NCBI GenBank assembly: GCA_946185305.1
Contig: CAMHJE010000135.1
Span: 1 to 6,704 of the forward strand
Origin: UBA3792 sp946185305
Lineage (GTDB): Bacteria; Bacillota; Clostridia; Christensenellales; CAG-138
Reading direction: 5' to 3'
Length of the DNA: 6,704 bases
In this document: positions 1-6,062 of the stretch, one piece after another
How the letters are laid out: each line of letters starts with the position of its first letter
How positions within the stretch are numbered: the stretch's first letter is position 1
The notes under the pieces: generated by a model
What the model was told of the DNA's origin: nothing
The model's input: only the letters and a program-made list of their open reading frames with translations
Databases searched by the model: none
Made by a program: the position numbers and the translations under genes

Positions 1-1317
1 CCATCCAATAAAAACAAAAAGCATCGTCTCCCTTTGGGCGTGTTTATATTGATCATCGGAATCGCCGGCATCATCGGCGTAGCTGTGCTGTGTGCATTTA
101 CGCTTCGCTTTGGATCGTTTGCCTTTTTGAAAGACGCCAACCGGCAAAGCGAGTACCTGACAGTTGAGGAAATCCACGTCGATTCCGCTTCGCTGCTGAC
201 TGCTTCTCCCGTTATGACGGAAGAGCCCACCGAGGAACCTACTGCAGTCCCCACGGAATCCGTTTCACAGATCAGCATTTCTGCCTACTCCACGCTGCAG
301 TTCGGTGATGAAAATACGGATGTTGCCAAGCTGAACGCGCGCTTGATGGAGCTTGGGTATATGGATTACGACGAATTGTTTTCCACCTTTACGTCTACAA
401 CGGAAAAGGCTGTTATGCTGTTTCAGCGTGCAAGCGATCTGCCGCAAACCGGGATTGCCACTAATGAATTGCAGGAGCTGCTGTATGCCGAAAATGCCCA
501 GCTGTATCGTGTCAAGCTGAACGACGACGGCGTGGATGTCAAGGGCGTACAGGAACGCTTATATGAGCTTGGCTATTATACGGACAAGATTTCCGGATAT
601 TTCGGCCCGCAGACGGAAATGGCCGTTCGCATGTTCCAGTCCAAAAACAATATTTCCATAGACGGACAGGTCAATCGCGATACGAGCGGCGTGCTGTATT
701 CCGGGGACGCGGTGCCTTTGGCTACACCGACGCCGACCCCCACGCCTACACCGACACCGACGCCCGAACCTACGCCGACGCCGAGGCAGTCCTCGCAAAG
801 AACATCAAGTGCGACCAAGAAACCGCAGGAAACTTCTTCCGGTAGCCAGTCACAGGCTACGCCGAAAGCGACAGCCACGCCAAAGCCGCAAAGCACCTAT
901 AAGGCGCCGACCGGCAGCTTCGGATCCGGCATCGAGGGCATGATTGCCTGTGCGCAGGCGCATCTCGGTGCGCCGTATGTATACGGTGCAAGCGGTCCGG
1001 ATTCTTTCGACTGTTCCGGCTTTGTCTGCTACTGCATGAAGCAGGCGGGCTTCTCCGTCTCCCGTACATCGTCCCGCAATCTTGCTTCGCACAGCGGCTG
1101 GACGCTGATCGAAAATATCAGTGATCTGAAACGCGGCGATCTGATCTTCTGGTGCAGCGATGATTCCGATACCGTCAGCCACGTTGCGATCTGCACCGGC
1201 GGTACGAGCTTTATCCACGCCAGCGCCTCCGGCGGATGCGTAAAAACCGGCAGCATCGGCAGCAGCGATAAAAACTACTGGTATCGCAATTTTGTTTGCG
1301 GAAGGCGGTTTGCATAA
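1..1317 (+). CDS. Membrane-anchored NlpC/P60 cell-wall peptidase with two peptidoglycan-binding repeats (5' partial)
   Basis: Probable gamma-D-glutamyl-diamino acid (D,L-) endopeptidase that cuts peptidoglycan stem peptides outside the membrane. Numbering from the first in-frame codon of the window: Lys/Arg-rich cytoplasmic stretch (1-11), one TM anchor (about 12-36), a short EPTEEPT linker, two PG_binding_1-type repeats (about 96-163 and 170-236; the second has the clear YELGYYTDKISGYFGPQTE pattern), a TPTP-rich then Ser/Gln/Lys linker (about 240-309), and an NlpC/P60 domain (310-438). The catalytic residues look intact: Cys338 in DCSGF, His394 in SHVAI and a third polar residue His406 in FIHAS. 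The frame is open to base 1. The internal TTG at 34 lacks a Shine-Dalgarno site and would remove the positive-inside tail, so the true start probably lies upstream. The stop overlaps the next gene's ATG. The fold assignment is firm; the exact bond cleaved is inferred from the family. Confidence 0.9.
   Translation, partial: PSNKNKKHRLPLGVFILIIGIAGIIGVAVLCAFTLRFGSFAFLKDANRQSEYLTVEEIHVDSASLLTASPVMTEEPTEEPTAVPTESVSQISISAYSTLQFGDENTDVAKLNARLMELGYMDYDELFSTFTSTTEKAVMLFQRASDLPQTGIATNELQELLYAENAQLYRVKLNDDGVDVKGVQERLYELGYYTDKISGYFGPQTEMAVRMFQSKNNISIDGQVNRDTSGVLYSGDAVPLATPTPTPTPTPTPTPEPTPTPRQSSQRTSSATKKPQETSSGSQSQATPKATATPKPQSTYKAPTGSFGSGIEGMIACAQAHLGAPYVYGASGPDSFDCSGFVCYCMKQAGFSVSRTSSRNLASHSGWTLIENISDLKRGDLIFWCSDDSDTVSHVAICTGGTSFIHASASGGCVKTGSIGSSDKNYWYRNFVCGRRFA
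724..783 (+). repeat. Imperfect hexanucleotide (ACNCCN) tract encoding a TPTP linker
   Basis: Ten consecutive Thr-Pro or Glu-Pro codon pairs, with ACN and CCN codons alternating (one GAA replaces a Thr codon). Third positions vary, so the tract looks kept for its peptide sequence rather than freshly slipped. It forms the flexible spacer between the wall-binding repeats and the NlpC/P60 domain. Confidence 0.8.
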
Positions 1318-2198
1318 TGCCTTGCACGATATGTCCTCGAAACTGCCATATTGACAGAACAGCCGCAAATGGGTTTTGCGGCTGTTCTTCTGTTCCCAAG
1401 GTTGCCCGCGCTGCTTTGCATTTTGATGAAGAGCCCTGCATCAGCGGTACACGCGGCAGCGGAACGATTTTCTTTTCCGGCTGCAATTTGAAATGCATCT
1501 TTTGCCAAAACATCGTATTGCAGGACGGAACCCTCGGTGAACCGTTTACCGTGGATCGTCTTGTCGGAACAATGCTTGCATTGCAATCACGCGGCGCACA
1601 TAATATCAACCTTGTCACCCCTACGCCCCATCGGGATATACTGGCTCCTGCTCTGCGCGCCGCAAAAGAGAACGGTCTTTCTATCCCCGTGCTATACAAT
1701 ACGAACGCGTATGAAACGGTCGAAACCATTCGTGCGTATGAGGGCTTGGTGGACTTATACTTGCCTGATTTGAAGTATCACGATGATCGGCTTGCACGTA
1801 AATTCTCCAAAGTAACCGGTTATTTTCCCATCGCTTTGGAGGCTATCCGCGAGATGGTTCGACAAACAGGATTTATGCAAATGGATAACAGCGGAATGGC
1901 GCTGCGTGGAGTTCGTATTCGCCATCTTGTCCTGCCCGGATGCGTATTTGACACTCGCGCCGTTTTGAACGCTGTTGCAGAAGCCTTCGGCACGGATATT
2001 CCGCTGTCGCTCATGTCACAATATACCCCAATGCCTGCATGCAAAGAGCCGCCGCTTTCACGACGGCTTACCAAGCGTGAATATGAATCGGCTGTCGAGC
2101 ATTGTATTTCGCTCGGATTTCAAAATGTGTATATACAGGGCTTTGAAAGCGTCGGCACAAGCTATACGCCGCCGTTTTCCGATCATGTGACGTTATAA
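1317..2198 (+). CDS. Radical SAM protein, PflX family (COG1313, PFL-activase-like)
   Basis: Cytoplasmic radical S-adenosylmethionine enzyme of 293 residues, resembling pyruvate formate-lyase activases, with no established substrate. The [4Fe-4S]/SAM motif is Cys56-x3-Cys60-x2-Cys63 (in GCNLKCIFCQN). Other family hallmarks visible are SGTRGSGTIFFSGCN before it, GAHNINLVTPTPH, a DLYLPDLKY segment, HLVLPG and SLMSQY. An N-terminal set of cysteines (Cys3, Cys6, Cys10, Cys21, Cys23; CTICPRNC at the start) suggests a second metal or Fe-S site. The start chosen is ATG 1317, because the protein then begins directly at this conserved Cys motif; the in-frame TTG at 1296 would only add seven residues read inside the upstream gene. 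GGAAGG at 1300-1305 is a possible ribosome site. The start overlaps the hydrolase stop as TAATG, indicating translational coupling. The old name 'pyruvate formate-lyase activating enzyme' would overstate what is known; no PFL gene lies nearby. Confidence 0.9.
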   Translation: MPCTICPRNCHIDRTAANGFCGCSSVPKVARAALHFDEEPCISGTRGSGTIFFSGCNLKCIFCQNIVLQDGTLGEPFTVDRLVGTMLALQSRGAHNINLVTPTPHRDILAPALRAAKENGLSIPVLYNTNAYETVETIRAYEGLVDLYLPDLKYHDDRLARKFSKVTGYFPIALEAIREMVRQTGFMQMDNSGMALRGVRIRHLVLPGCVFDTRAVLNAVAEAFGTDIPLSLMSQYTPMPACKEPPLSRRLTKREYESAVEHCISLGFQNVYIQGFESVGTSYTPPFSDHVTL

Positions 2199-2984
2199 TA
2201 CCTCGTTCTCGATAAACCATGCCACGCCGTCGTTGGCACAGCTTGGCAAGATACGATCCGATACGGCTTTGACGGAATCGCCTCCGTTGGCGACGCAGCA
2301 CCCGATACCTGCCCATTCGATCATGCTTTGATCCAATGTATTGTCACCGATGGCAACGACTTCGCTGCGATCAAATCCGTAATAGTCTGCGATCCATTTT
2401 AATGCGGATGCTTTATCGGTCGTCTTGCTGCCTACCTCTAAAAATCCCGGTTTGCTGGTCAGAACATGCAGCGTATCGGGCAGCATCGCTTCCACCTTCG
2501 GCAGCATTTCGCCGATGGTCGAAGGATCGGTATACATTAGGATCTTTGGCGTTGTAGTAAGATCGTGCTGCAGCAGATCGGGGTCGATCCGATACGGCAA
2601 ATGCATCACATTGGTATACGCTTCCGTAAAGGCATTCCATTCACGAAACACGACGATATCGCCGTCATAGATCTGCGCATGGAGGCCGAACGCATCGGCT
2701 GCCCGAAAACAAGCTCTGGATTCTTCCTCCGTAAAATAATGCGTATACAGCGGCTTACCCGTAATGCCGTCGGATACCAGAGCGCCGCCATAGTTGATCA
2801 CGGGTTCATCCAACTGCAGCTGTTTCCGTATCGGTTCGGAACCGGCAAAGCCGCGTCCGGTAGCAATGATAATCTTCACGCCCTTCTCCCTTGCCTTTGC
2901 AATCGCGTCCGCATTGCGTGGTGACACGGGCTTTCCGGAAATTACAAGCGTATCGTCTATATCCAATGCAATCAATCGAATCAT
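2193..2984 (-). CDS. HAD-superfamily phosphatase, Cof-type (IIB cap)
   Basis: Cytoplasmic Mg-dependent phosphohydrolase of 263 residues, the usual Cof/YidA-like length; the substrate is probably a sugar phosphate or a similar small phosphoester but cannot be read from sequence. Motif I is DIDDTL with nucleophile Asp8 and acid/base Asp10. Motif II is IIIATGR with Thr42. Motif III is Lys191 in TDKASALKW. Motif IV is GDNTLDQSM with Asp214 and Asp218. The cap lies between motifs II and III (about 75-180). Start: the ATG at 2984 is preferred because AAAGGA sits 6 nt upstream and the predicted transcript starts near 3017; the ATGs at 3014, 3011 and 2999 are in frame but the first two would be almost leaderless. 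Motif IV has Leu where most Cof proteins have Asn before the second Asp. Convergent with, and overlapping, the radical SAM gene. Confidence 0.9.
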   Translation of the reverse strand: MIRLIALDIDDTLVISGKPVSPRNADAIAKAREKGVKIIIATGRGFAGSEPIRKQLQLDEPVINYGGALVSDGITGKPLYTHYFTEEESRACFRAADAFGLHAQIYDGDIVVFREWNAFTEAYTNVMHLPYRIDPDLLQHDLTTTPKILMYTDPSTIGEMLPKVEAMLPDTLHVLTSKPGFLEVGSKTTDKASALKWIADYYGFDRSEVVAIGDNTLDQSMIEWAGIGCCVANGGDSVKAVSDRILPSCANDGVAWFIENEVL

Positions 2985-2990
2985 TCTGTT

Positions 2991-2996
2991 TCCTTT
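2991..2996 (-). promoter_or_regulatory. Ribosome binding site deciding the HAD phosphatase start
   Basis: On the minus strand AAAGGA lies 6 nt before the ATG at 2984. None of the further-upstream in-frame ATGs has a comparable purine-rich site, so this site supports the 263-residue product. Confidence 0.75.
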
Positions 2997-3023
2997 CATT
3001 GCCGTCAACATCATTTATATGGT

Positions 3024-3052
3024 ATTATACAACGATTCCGGATCGGATGCAA
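3024..3052 (-). promoter_or_regulatory. Sigma-A-type promoter of the HAD phosphatase gene
   Basis: On the minus strand a perfect -10 TATAAT (3029-3024) is preceded, with a 17-nt spacer, by a weak -35 TTGCAT (3052-3047; three of six consensus bases). The predicted transcription start is near 3017, giving a leader of about 33 nt to the ATG at 2984. It lies directly after the terminator of the cohesin-like gene, so the phosphatase has its own transcript. Confidence 0.7.
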
Positions 3053-3054
3053 GA

Positions 3055-3085
3055 TGATAAAAGGGAGCGCCGAAACGCTCCCTTT
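3055..3085 (-). terminator. Rho-independent terminator of the cohesin-like gene
   Basis: A 10-bp perfect stem (arms 3076-3085 and 3060-3069, core GGGAGCG/CGCTCCC) with a six-base loop is followed on the minus strand by TTTT then ATC, the first T residues also closing the stem. It starts about 16 nt after the cohesin-like gene's stop codon. The T-run is short but the position is right. Read on the plus strand the stem also ends in TTT, but no gene on that strand needs it. Confidence 0.85.
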
Positions 3086-3101
3086 CGTGAATATTCCTTG
3101 T

Positions 3102-4430
3102 TTATTGATCTTCGTCGTCAAAGAGGTCTTCCGTTTCTTCCCCTGTGTCGGCCTCATCGGAATCATCTTCTGCTGTTTCCGAGTCGTCTTCATCGTCCAT
3201 GACAGCGCGAGTAGCGCGGCGTTTGCGATAAATGATTAACACAACGATAATCATTTGGATCGCTAAAAACGCTATGCCGATATCCAGTATCAGAATGCCG
3301 AGTGTGGAATTGCTCCAAGATGTACAGCCGCCTTCACCGTCGGTGACAAGCGTGCCGATCCGTCCGGCCGGTGTCGGTGAAGGGGATGGTGTTGCGCTTG
3401 GAGATGGTGTCGGTTTCGGCGCAGGCGTAGCCGTTGGTGCAACTGTGGGTGTCTGTGTCGGTGTAGCAGTCGGTTTTACAGTCGGTGTCGCCGTCGGCTT
3501 GCGCGTGGGGGTCGCGGTAGGCTTGCGCGTAGGACGAGGCGTATCTTCCTCATCGTCGTCATCATCCGGCTCCGGCGTCGGCTTCTTTGTCGGCGTGGGA
3601 GTCGTCTCGGGTGTCGCAGTCGGTTCCGGCGTCGGTGTATCTGTTGGTTCTGCTGTAGGCTCTTCCGTCGGCTCGATGGTCGGTTCTGCTGTAGGCTCTT
3701 CCGTCGGCTCGATGGTCGGTTCTGCCGTAGGCTCCTCCGTCGGCTCGGCAGTCGATTCTGTCGTAGGTTCTTCTGTCGGTTCTACGGCAGGCGTCTCCGT
3801 CGGCTCTGCCACCGGCTCCCCGGTAGGCTGTTCACTCGGGTCGGCAGAAGGCTGCTCGGTGGCTTCCGGGGTCGGTTCCGTTGTCGGTTCCGTCGTGGGG
3901 AGCACCGATTCGCTCGGCGTTTCGACAATGCTAAGCGTCAGGAATGTCTGCTTCTCTGCCGTATAGGATGCCACTTCCCCATCGTTATACAGACTGTACG
4001 CCGCATCTTGTAGCTTGACGGAAAGCTCGCCTGTCTTCTCCACACGGAAAATCAAAGAGAGCAGATACCCGGAGGCCGGACAGCCGTAATCATTGGCAAA
4101 CGAAATATGTATTTTCCCGGGCTCAGCAGGGTTCACAGCCCAAACCGAATCCACCGCAACCGAGGTTGTACGCGTCTGTTCGTCGATCAGCGAAAAGCCA
4201 CCGTAGGTGAGCGATTCGCTGTCATACGTCACCGTACATTCCCATGTATTGAGAAGCCCTGGATTTTCCGTCGGCACAGATATAAAAATCGGTACAGTTA
4301 CCGTATCGCCGACCGTTGCCTGTACCGGTTCCGCGCTCCATATCATATCTTCCGCCGCGGAATATGATACCGATGCTAAAAGCAGCAAGCAAGCTATGCA
4401 TGTGATAAAAGGAAGCAGTCGCTTTTTCAT
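3102..4430 (-). CDS. Exported cohesin-like domain protein with Pro/Thr linker and C-terminal membrane anchor
   Basis: Surface protein of 442 residues, function unknown. Order: signal peptide (1-25; MKKR then a hydrophobic run, probable cleavage after SYSA, no lipobox); a cohesin-like beta-sandwich (about 33-168), recognised by AEPVQATVGDTVTVPI, then a W..TVTYDSESLTY strand and a late SGYLLSLIFRV strand; a Pro/Thr linker (about 171-355) containing EPTEEPTAEPTI repeats, an acidic DDDDDEED patch (289-296) and basic TRKPTATP repeats; one TM helix (about 377-401); RKRR stop-transfer; and an acidic cytoplasmic tail to 442. The topology is type I. Start at 4430: GAAAGGG lies 6 nt upstream, a signal peptide follows at once, and the promoter sits inside the longer reading frame that begins at 4517. 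It may bind a dockerin-like or other partner, or simply be a wall-spanning surface domain; no dockerin or sortase motif is visible in this window. Transcribed alone, ending at a terminator. Confidence 0.85.
   Translation of the reverse strand: MKKRLLPFITCIACLLLLASVSYSAAEDMIWSAEPVQATVGDTVTVPIFISVPTENPGLLNTWECTVTYDSESLTYGGFSLIDEQTRTTSVAVDSVWAVNPAEPGKIHISFANDYGCPASGYLLSLIFRVEKTGELSVKLQDAAYSLYNDGEVASYTAEKQTFLTLSIVETPSESVLPTTEPTTEPTPEATEQPSADPSEQPTGEPVAEPTETPAVEPTEEPTTESTAEPTEEPTAEPTIEPTEEPTAEPTIEPTEEPTAEPTDTPTPEPTATPETTPTPTKKPTPEPDDDDDEEDTPRPTRKPTATPTRKPTATPTVKPTATPTQTPTVAPTATPAPKPTPSPSATPSPSPTPAGRIGTLVTDGEGGCTSWSNSTLGILILDIGIAFLAIQMIIVVLIIYRKRRATRAVMDDEDDSETAEDDSDEADTGEETEDLFDDEDQ
3646..3753 (-). 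repeat. 36-bp tandem repeat, three units, in the cohesin-like gene
   Basis: The units 3646-3681 and 3682-3717 are identical; 3718-3753 is a degenerate third copy, and traces continue beyond. Each unit encodes 12 residues of the EPTIEPTEEPTA pattern. Two identical neighbours beside diverged copies suggest recent unit duplication, so the linker length may vary between strains. Confidence 0.85.
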
Positions 4431-4436
4431 AGACAA

Positions 4437-4443
4437 CCCTTTC
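4437..4443 (-). promoter_or_regulatory. Ribosome binding site deciding the cohesin-like gene start
   Basis: GAAAGGG on the minus strand, 6 nt before the ATG at 4430. It fixes the start at the signal peptide (MKKRLL) rather than at the ATG 87 bases further upstream, which lies above the predicted promoter. Confidence 0.8.
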
Positions 4444-4467
4444 TGTATAGTAGAACCATTTGTGTAC

Positions 4468-4496
4468 AGTATAACGCAAACCTCTGCTTTCGTCAA
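4468..4496 (-). promoter_or_regulatory. Strong sigma-A-type promoter of the cohesin-like gene
   Basis: On the minus strand -35 TTGACG (4496-4491, five of six) and -10 TATACT (4473-4468, five of six) are separated by exactly 17 nt. The predicted start near 4461 gives a leader of about 30 nt before the ATG at 4430. This is the best-matching promoter in the window. Confidence 0.8.
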
Positions 4497-4609
4497 ATCC
4501 ACTTTATGGATCGGCAAAAAGTTTCCTTTCGTTTTGCAAAGATGTTTCTAAATGTTTGAAAAGCAGGCTTCGTTCACAATGTTTTTCCTACAATTCCCGT
4601 GAAAAGTGT

Positions 4610-4637
4610 TTGCTTCCTTGCAAAAATATGGTATACT
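4610..4637 (+). promoter_or_regulatory. Extended -10 promoter of cysS
   Basis: TATACT (4632-4637) is preceded by TG at 4629-4630, making an extended -10 element. A weak -35 candidate, TTGCTT (4610-4615), lies 16 nt upstream. The predicted start near 4644 leaves a very short leader of about 14 nt to the ATG at 4658, containing only the ribosome site. There is therefore no room for a T-box leader, which many Gram-positive aminoacyl-tRNA synthetase genes carry. Confidence 0.65.
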
Positions 4638-4646
4638 TACCGAGTT

Positions 4647-4651
4647 GGAGG
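4647..4651 (+). promoter_or_regulatory. Ribosome binding site deciding the cysS start
   Basis: GGAGG, 6 nt before the ATG at 4658. It selects the 461-residue product over the in-frame ATG at 4556, which would begin upstream of the promoter and add 34 residues unlike the family. Confidence 0.85.
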
Positions 4652-4657
4652 TATACT

Positions 4658-6043
4658 ATGCAGATTTATAATACCATGACCCGTAAAAAGGAAGAGCTTG
4701 TCCCTATGCAGGAGGGACAGATTTCAATGTATGTTTGCGGCCCGACCGTGTACGACTTTATCCATATCGGCAATGCACGTCCGCTGATCGTCTTTGACAC
4801 GATGCGCCGGTATCTTGAATCTCGCGGCTACAAAGTAACGTATGTGCAGAACTTTACCGATATCGACGATAAGCTGATTCGTCGCGCCAACGCCGAAAAC
4901 ACCACCGTGCCGGCGCTTGCCGAACGATTTATCAAAGAATACTATACCGACGCCGATTCGCTCAGCATCATGCGGTCTACCGTCAACCCACGCGCTACGG
5001 AGCATATTGACGATATCATTGACCTTGTCAAAACGCTGATCGACAAGGGGCACGCCTATGCCGTTGAAAACGGCGACGTTTATTTTTCCGTTCGCAGCTA
5101 TCCCGGCTACGGCAAGCTGAAGGGACAGGATATCAACGATATGGAAAACGGCGTTCGCATTGACCCGAGCGATATCAAGCGCGACCCGCTCGATTTCGCG
5201 CTATGGAAAGGCGCCAAGCCCGGCGAGCCCAGTTGGCCCTCGCCTTGGGGTGAAGGCCGTCCCGGTTGGCATATCGAGTGCTCTGCAATGAGCATGCATA
5301 TCCTTGGGCCGACATTTGACATTCACGGCGGCGGTCAGGATCTGATCTTCCCGCATCATGAAAACGAAATCGCGCAAAGCGAAGCCGCAACCGGCAAGCC
5401 CTTTGCGCATTATTGGATGCACAATGGCTATCTGAACATCGACAATCAAAAGATGTCCAAGTCGCTCGGCAACTTCTTCCGCGTGCGGGACATCACAAAG
5501 GAATACGATCCCGAGGCCTTGCGTATGTTTATGCTCGGCGCAAACTATCGGAATCCGCTGAACTTCTCGCGTGAGCTCATGGATCAGGCCGTTACCTCCC
5601 TTACAAGGCTTCGCACAGCCAAGGAACGTTTGGAAGCGACGCCTGTAGATAACAACGTTGCGACGCCCGATCTTGCCAAGACACTACAAGGATTCCGTGA
5701 TCGTTTTAACGAAGCGATGGACGATGATCTCAATACCGCCGACGCACTTGGGGTACTGTTTGATGTGGCGCGGTTCGTAAACATCTTTGCTTCCGAGCCG
5801 AAGTCTCAAAGCGATATAGATGCTGTCAAGAATTGCTATGCCGACCTGTCCGGGATACTCGGTTTGCTGCAAAAGAAAACTGCCGACGAATTCCCCGCTG
5901 ATGCGGTACGTTTGCTCGAGGAGCGCACAGCCGCCCGTAAAGCGAAGGACTGGGCAAAAGCCGATGCGATTCGCGCCGAGCTCAAGGAAATGGGCTATGC
6001 CGTTGAGGATTCGGCACAAGGCCCGAAACTGAAAAAGCTGTAA
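4658..6043 (+). CDS. cysS: Cysteinyl-tRNA synthetase
   Basis: Class I aminoacyl-tRNA synthetase that activates cysteine with ATP and charges tRNA-Cys in the cytoplasm. At 461 residues it matches the length of the E. coli enzyme. The HIGH-type motif is H36-I-G-N39; KMSKS is residues 265-269 in NQKMSKSLGNFF. The zinc ligands that recognise the cysteine thiol are all present: Cys27 (VCGPTVYD), Cys208 (WHIECSAM), His233 and Glu237 (PHHENE), each one position before the E. coli numbering. The C-terminal helical DALR-type and anticodon-binding region (about 310-461) ends in KLKKL. The start at 4658 follows GGAGG and puts the zinc Cys where the family has it. It is followed after 19 bp by a membrane-protein gene with no terminator between them, so the two are probably co-transcribed. 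Nothing looks damaged. Confidence 0.98.
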   Translation: MQIYNTMTRKKEELVPMQEGQISMYVCGPTVYDFIHIGNARPLIVFDTMRRYLESRGYKVTYVQNFTDIDDKLIRRANAENTTVPALAERFIKEYYTDADSLSIMRSTVNPRATEHIDDIIDLVKTLIDKGHAYAVENGDVYFSVRSYPGYGKLKGQDINDMENGVRIDPSDIKRDPLDFALWKGAKPGEPSWPSPWGEGRPGWHIECSAMSMHILGPTFDIHGGGQDLIFPHHENEIAQSEAATGKPFAHYWMHNGYLNIDNQKMSKSLGNFFRVRDITKEYDPEALRMFMLGANYRNPLNFSRELMDQAVTSLTRLRTAKERLEATPVDNNVATPDLAKTLQGFRDRFNEAMDDDLNTADALGVLFDVARFVNIFASEPKSQSDIDAVKNCYADLSGILGLLQKKTADEFPADAVRLLEERTAARKAKDWAKADAIRAELKEMGYAVEDSAQGPKLKKL

Positions 6044-6062
6044 TACGGAAAGGTCTGTTTCT

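Noticed and set aside
576..896. Minus-strand frame with a GVGVGV run
   Set aside because: Mirror of the TPTP tract of the wall hydrolase; no independent coding evidence.
1317..2198. Calling the radical SAM gene pyruvate formate-lyase activating enzyme (pflA)
   Set aside because: It has the PflX/COG1313 pattern with the N-terminal Cys cluster, and no PFL gene is present; the activase function is not supported.
2068..2316. Small minus-strand frame across the convergent junction
   Set aside because: It is out of frame with both well-supported genes, is rich in Arg as expected of a shadow frame, and has no ribosome site.
3646..3753. Possible CRISPR-like array because of the 36-bp repeats
   Set aside because: The repeats are directly adjacent with no unique spacers, are in frame, and encode a Pro/Thr/Glu linker.
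3232..3966. Long plus-strand frame encoding a Gly/Val/Ser-repeat protein (GVAVG, GSSVGS) opposite the cohesin-like gene
   Set aside because: It is the reverse-strand reading of the Pro/Thr linker codons, which necessarily gives Gly/Val/Ser. It has no ribosome site or promoter, and the opposite strand has a signal peptide, folded domain, TM helix, promoter and terminator.
4431..4517. 29-residue N-terminal extension of the cohesin-like protein
   Set aside because: It would start above the promoter at 4468-4496 and bury the signal peptide; GAAAGGG is correctly placed for the ATG at 4430.
4556..4657. 34-residue N-terminal extension of CysRS
   Set aside because: The extension begins upstream of the predicted promoter, has no good ribosome site, and would misplace the zinc Cys and HIGH motif relative to the family; GGAGG precedes the ATG at 4658.
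4497..4657. T-box riboswitch or other structured leader for cysS
   Set aside because: The region from the predicted transcription start to the ATG is about 14 nt, and I see no T-box core or antiterminator/terminator pair.
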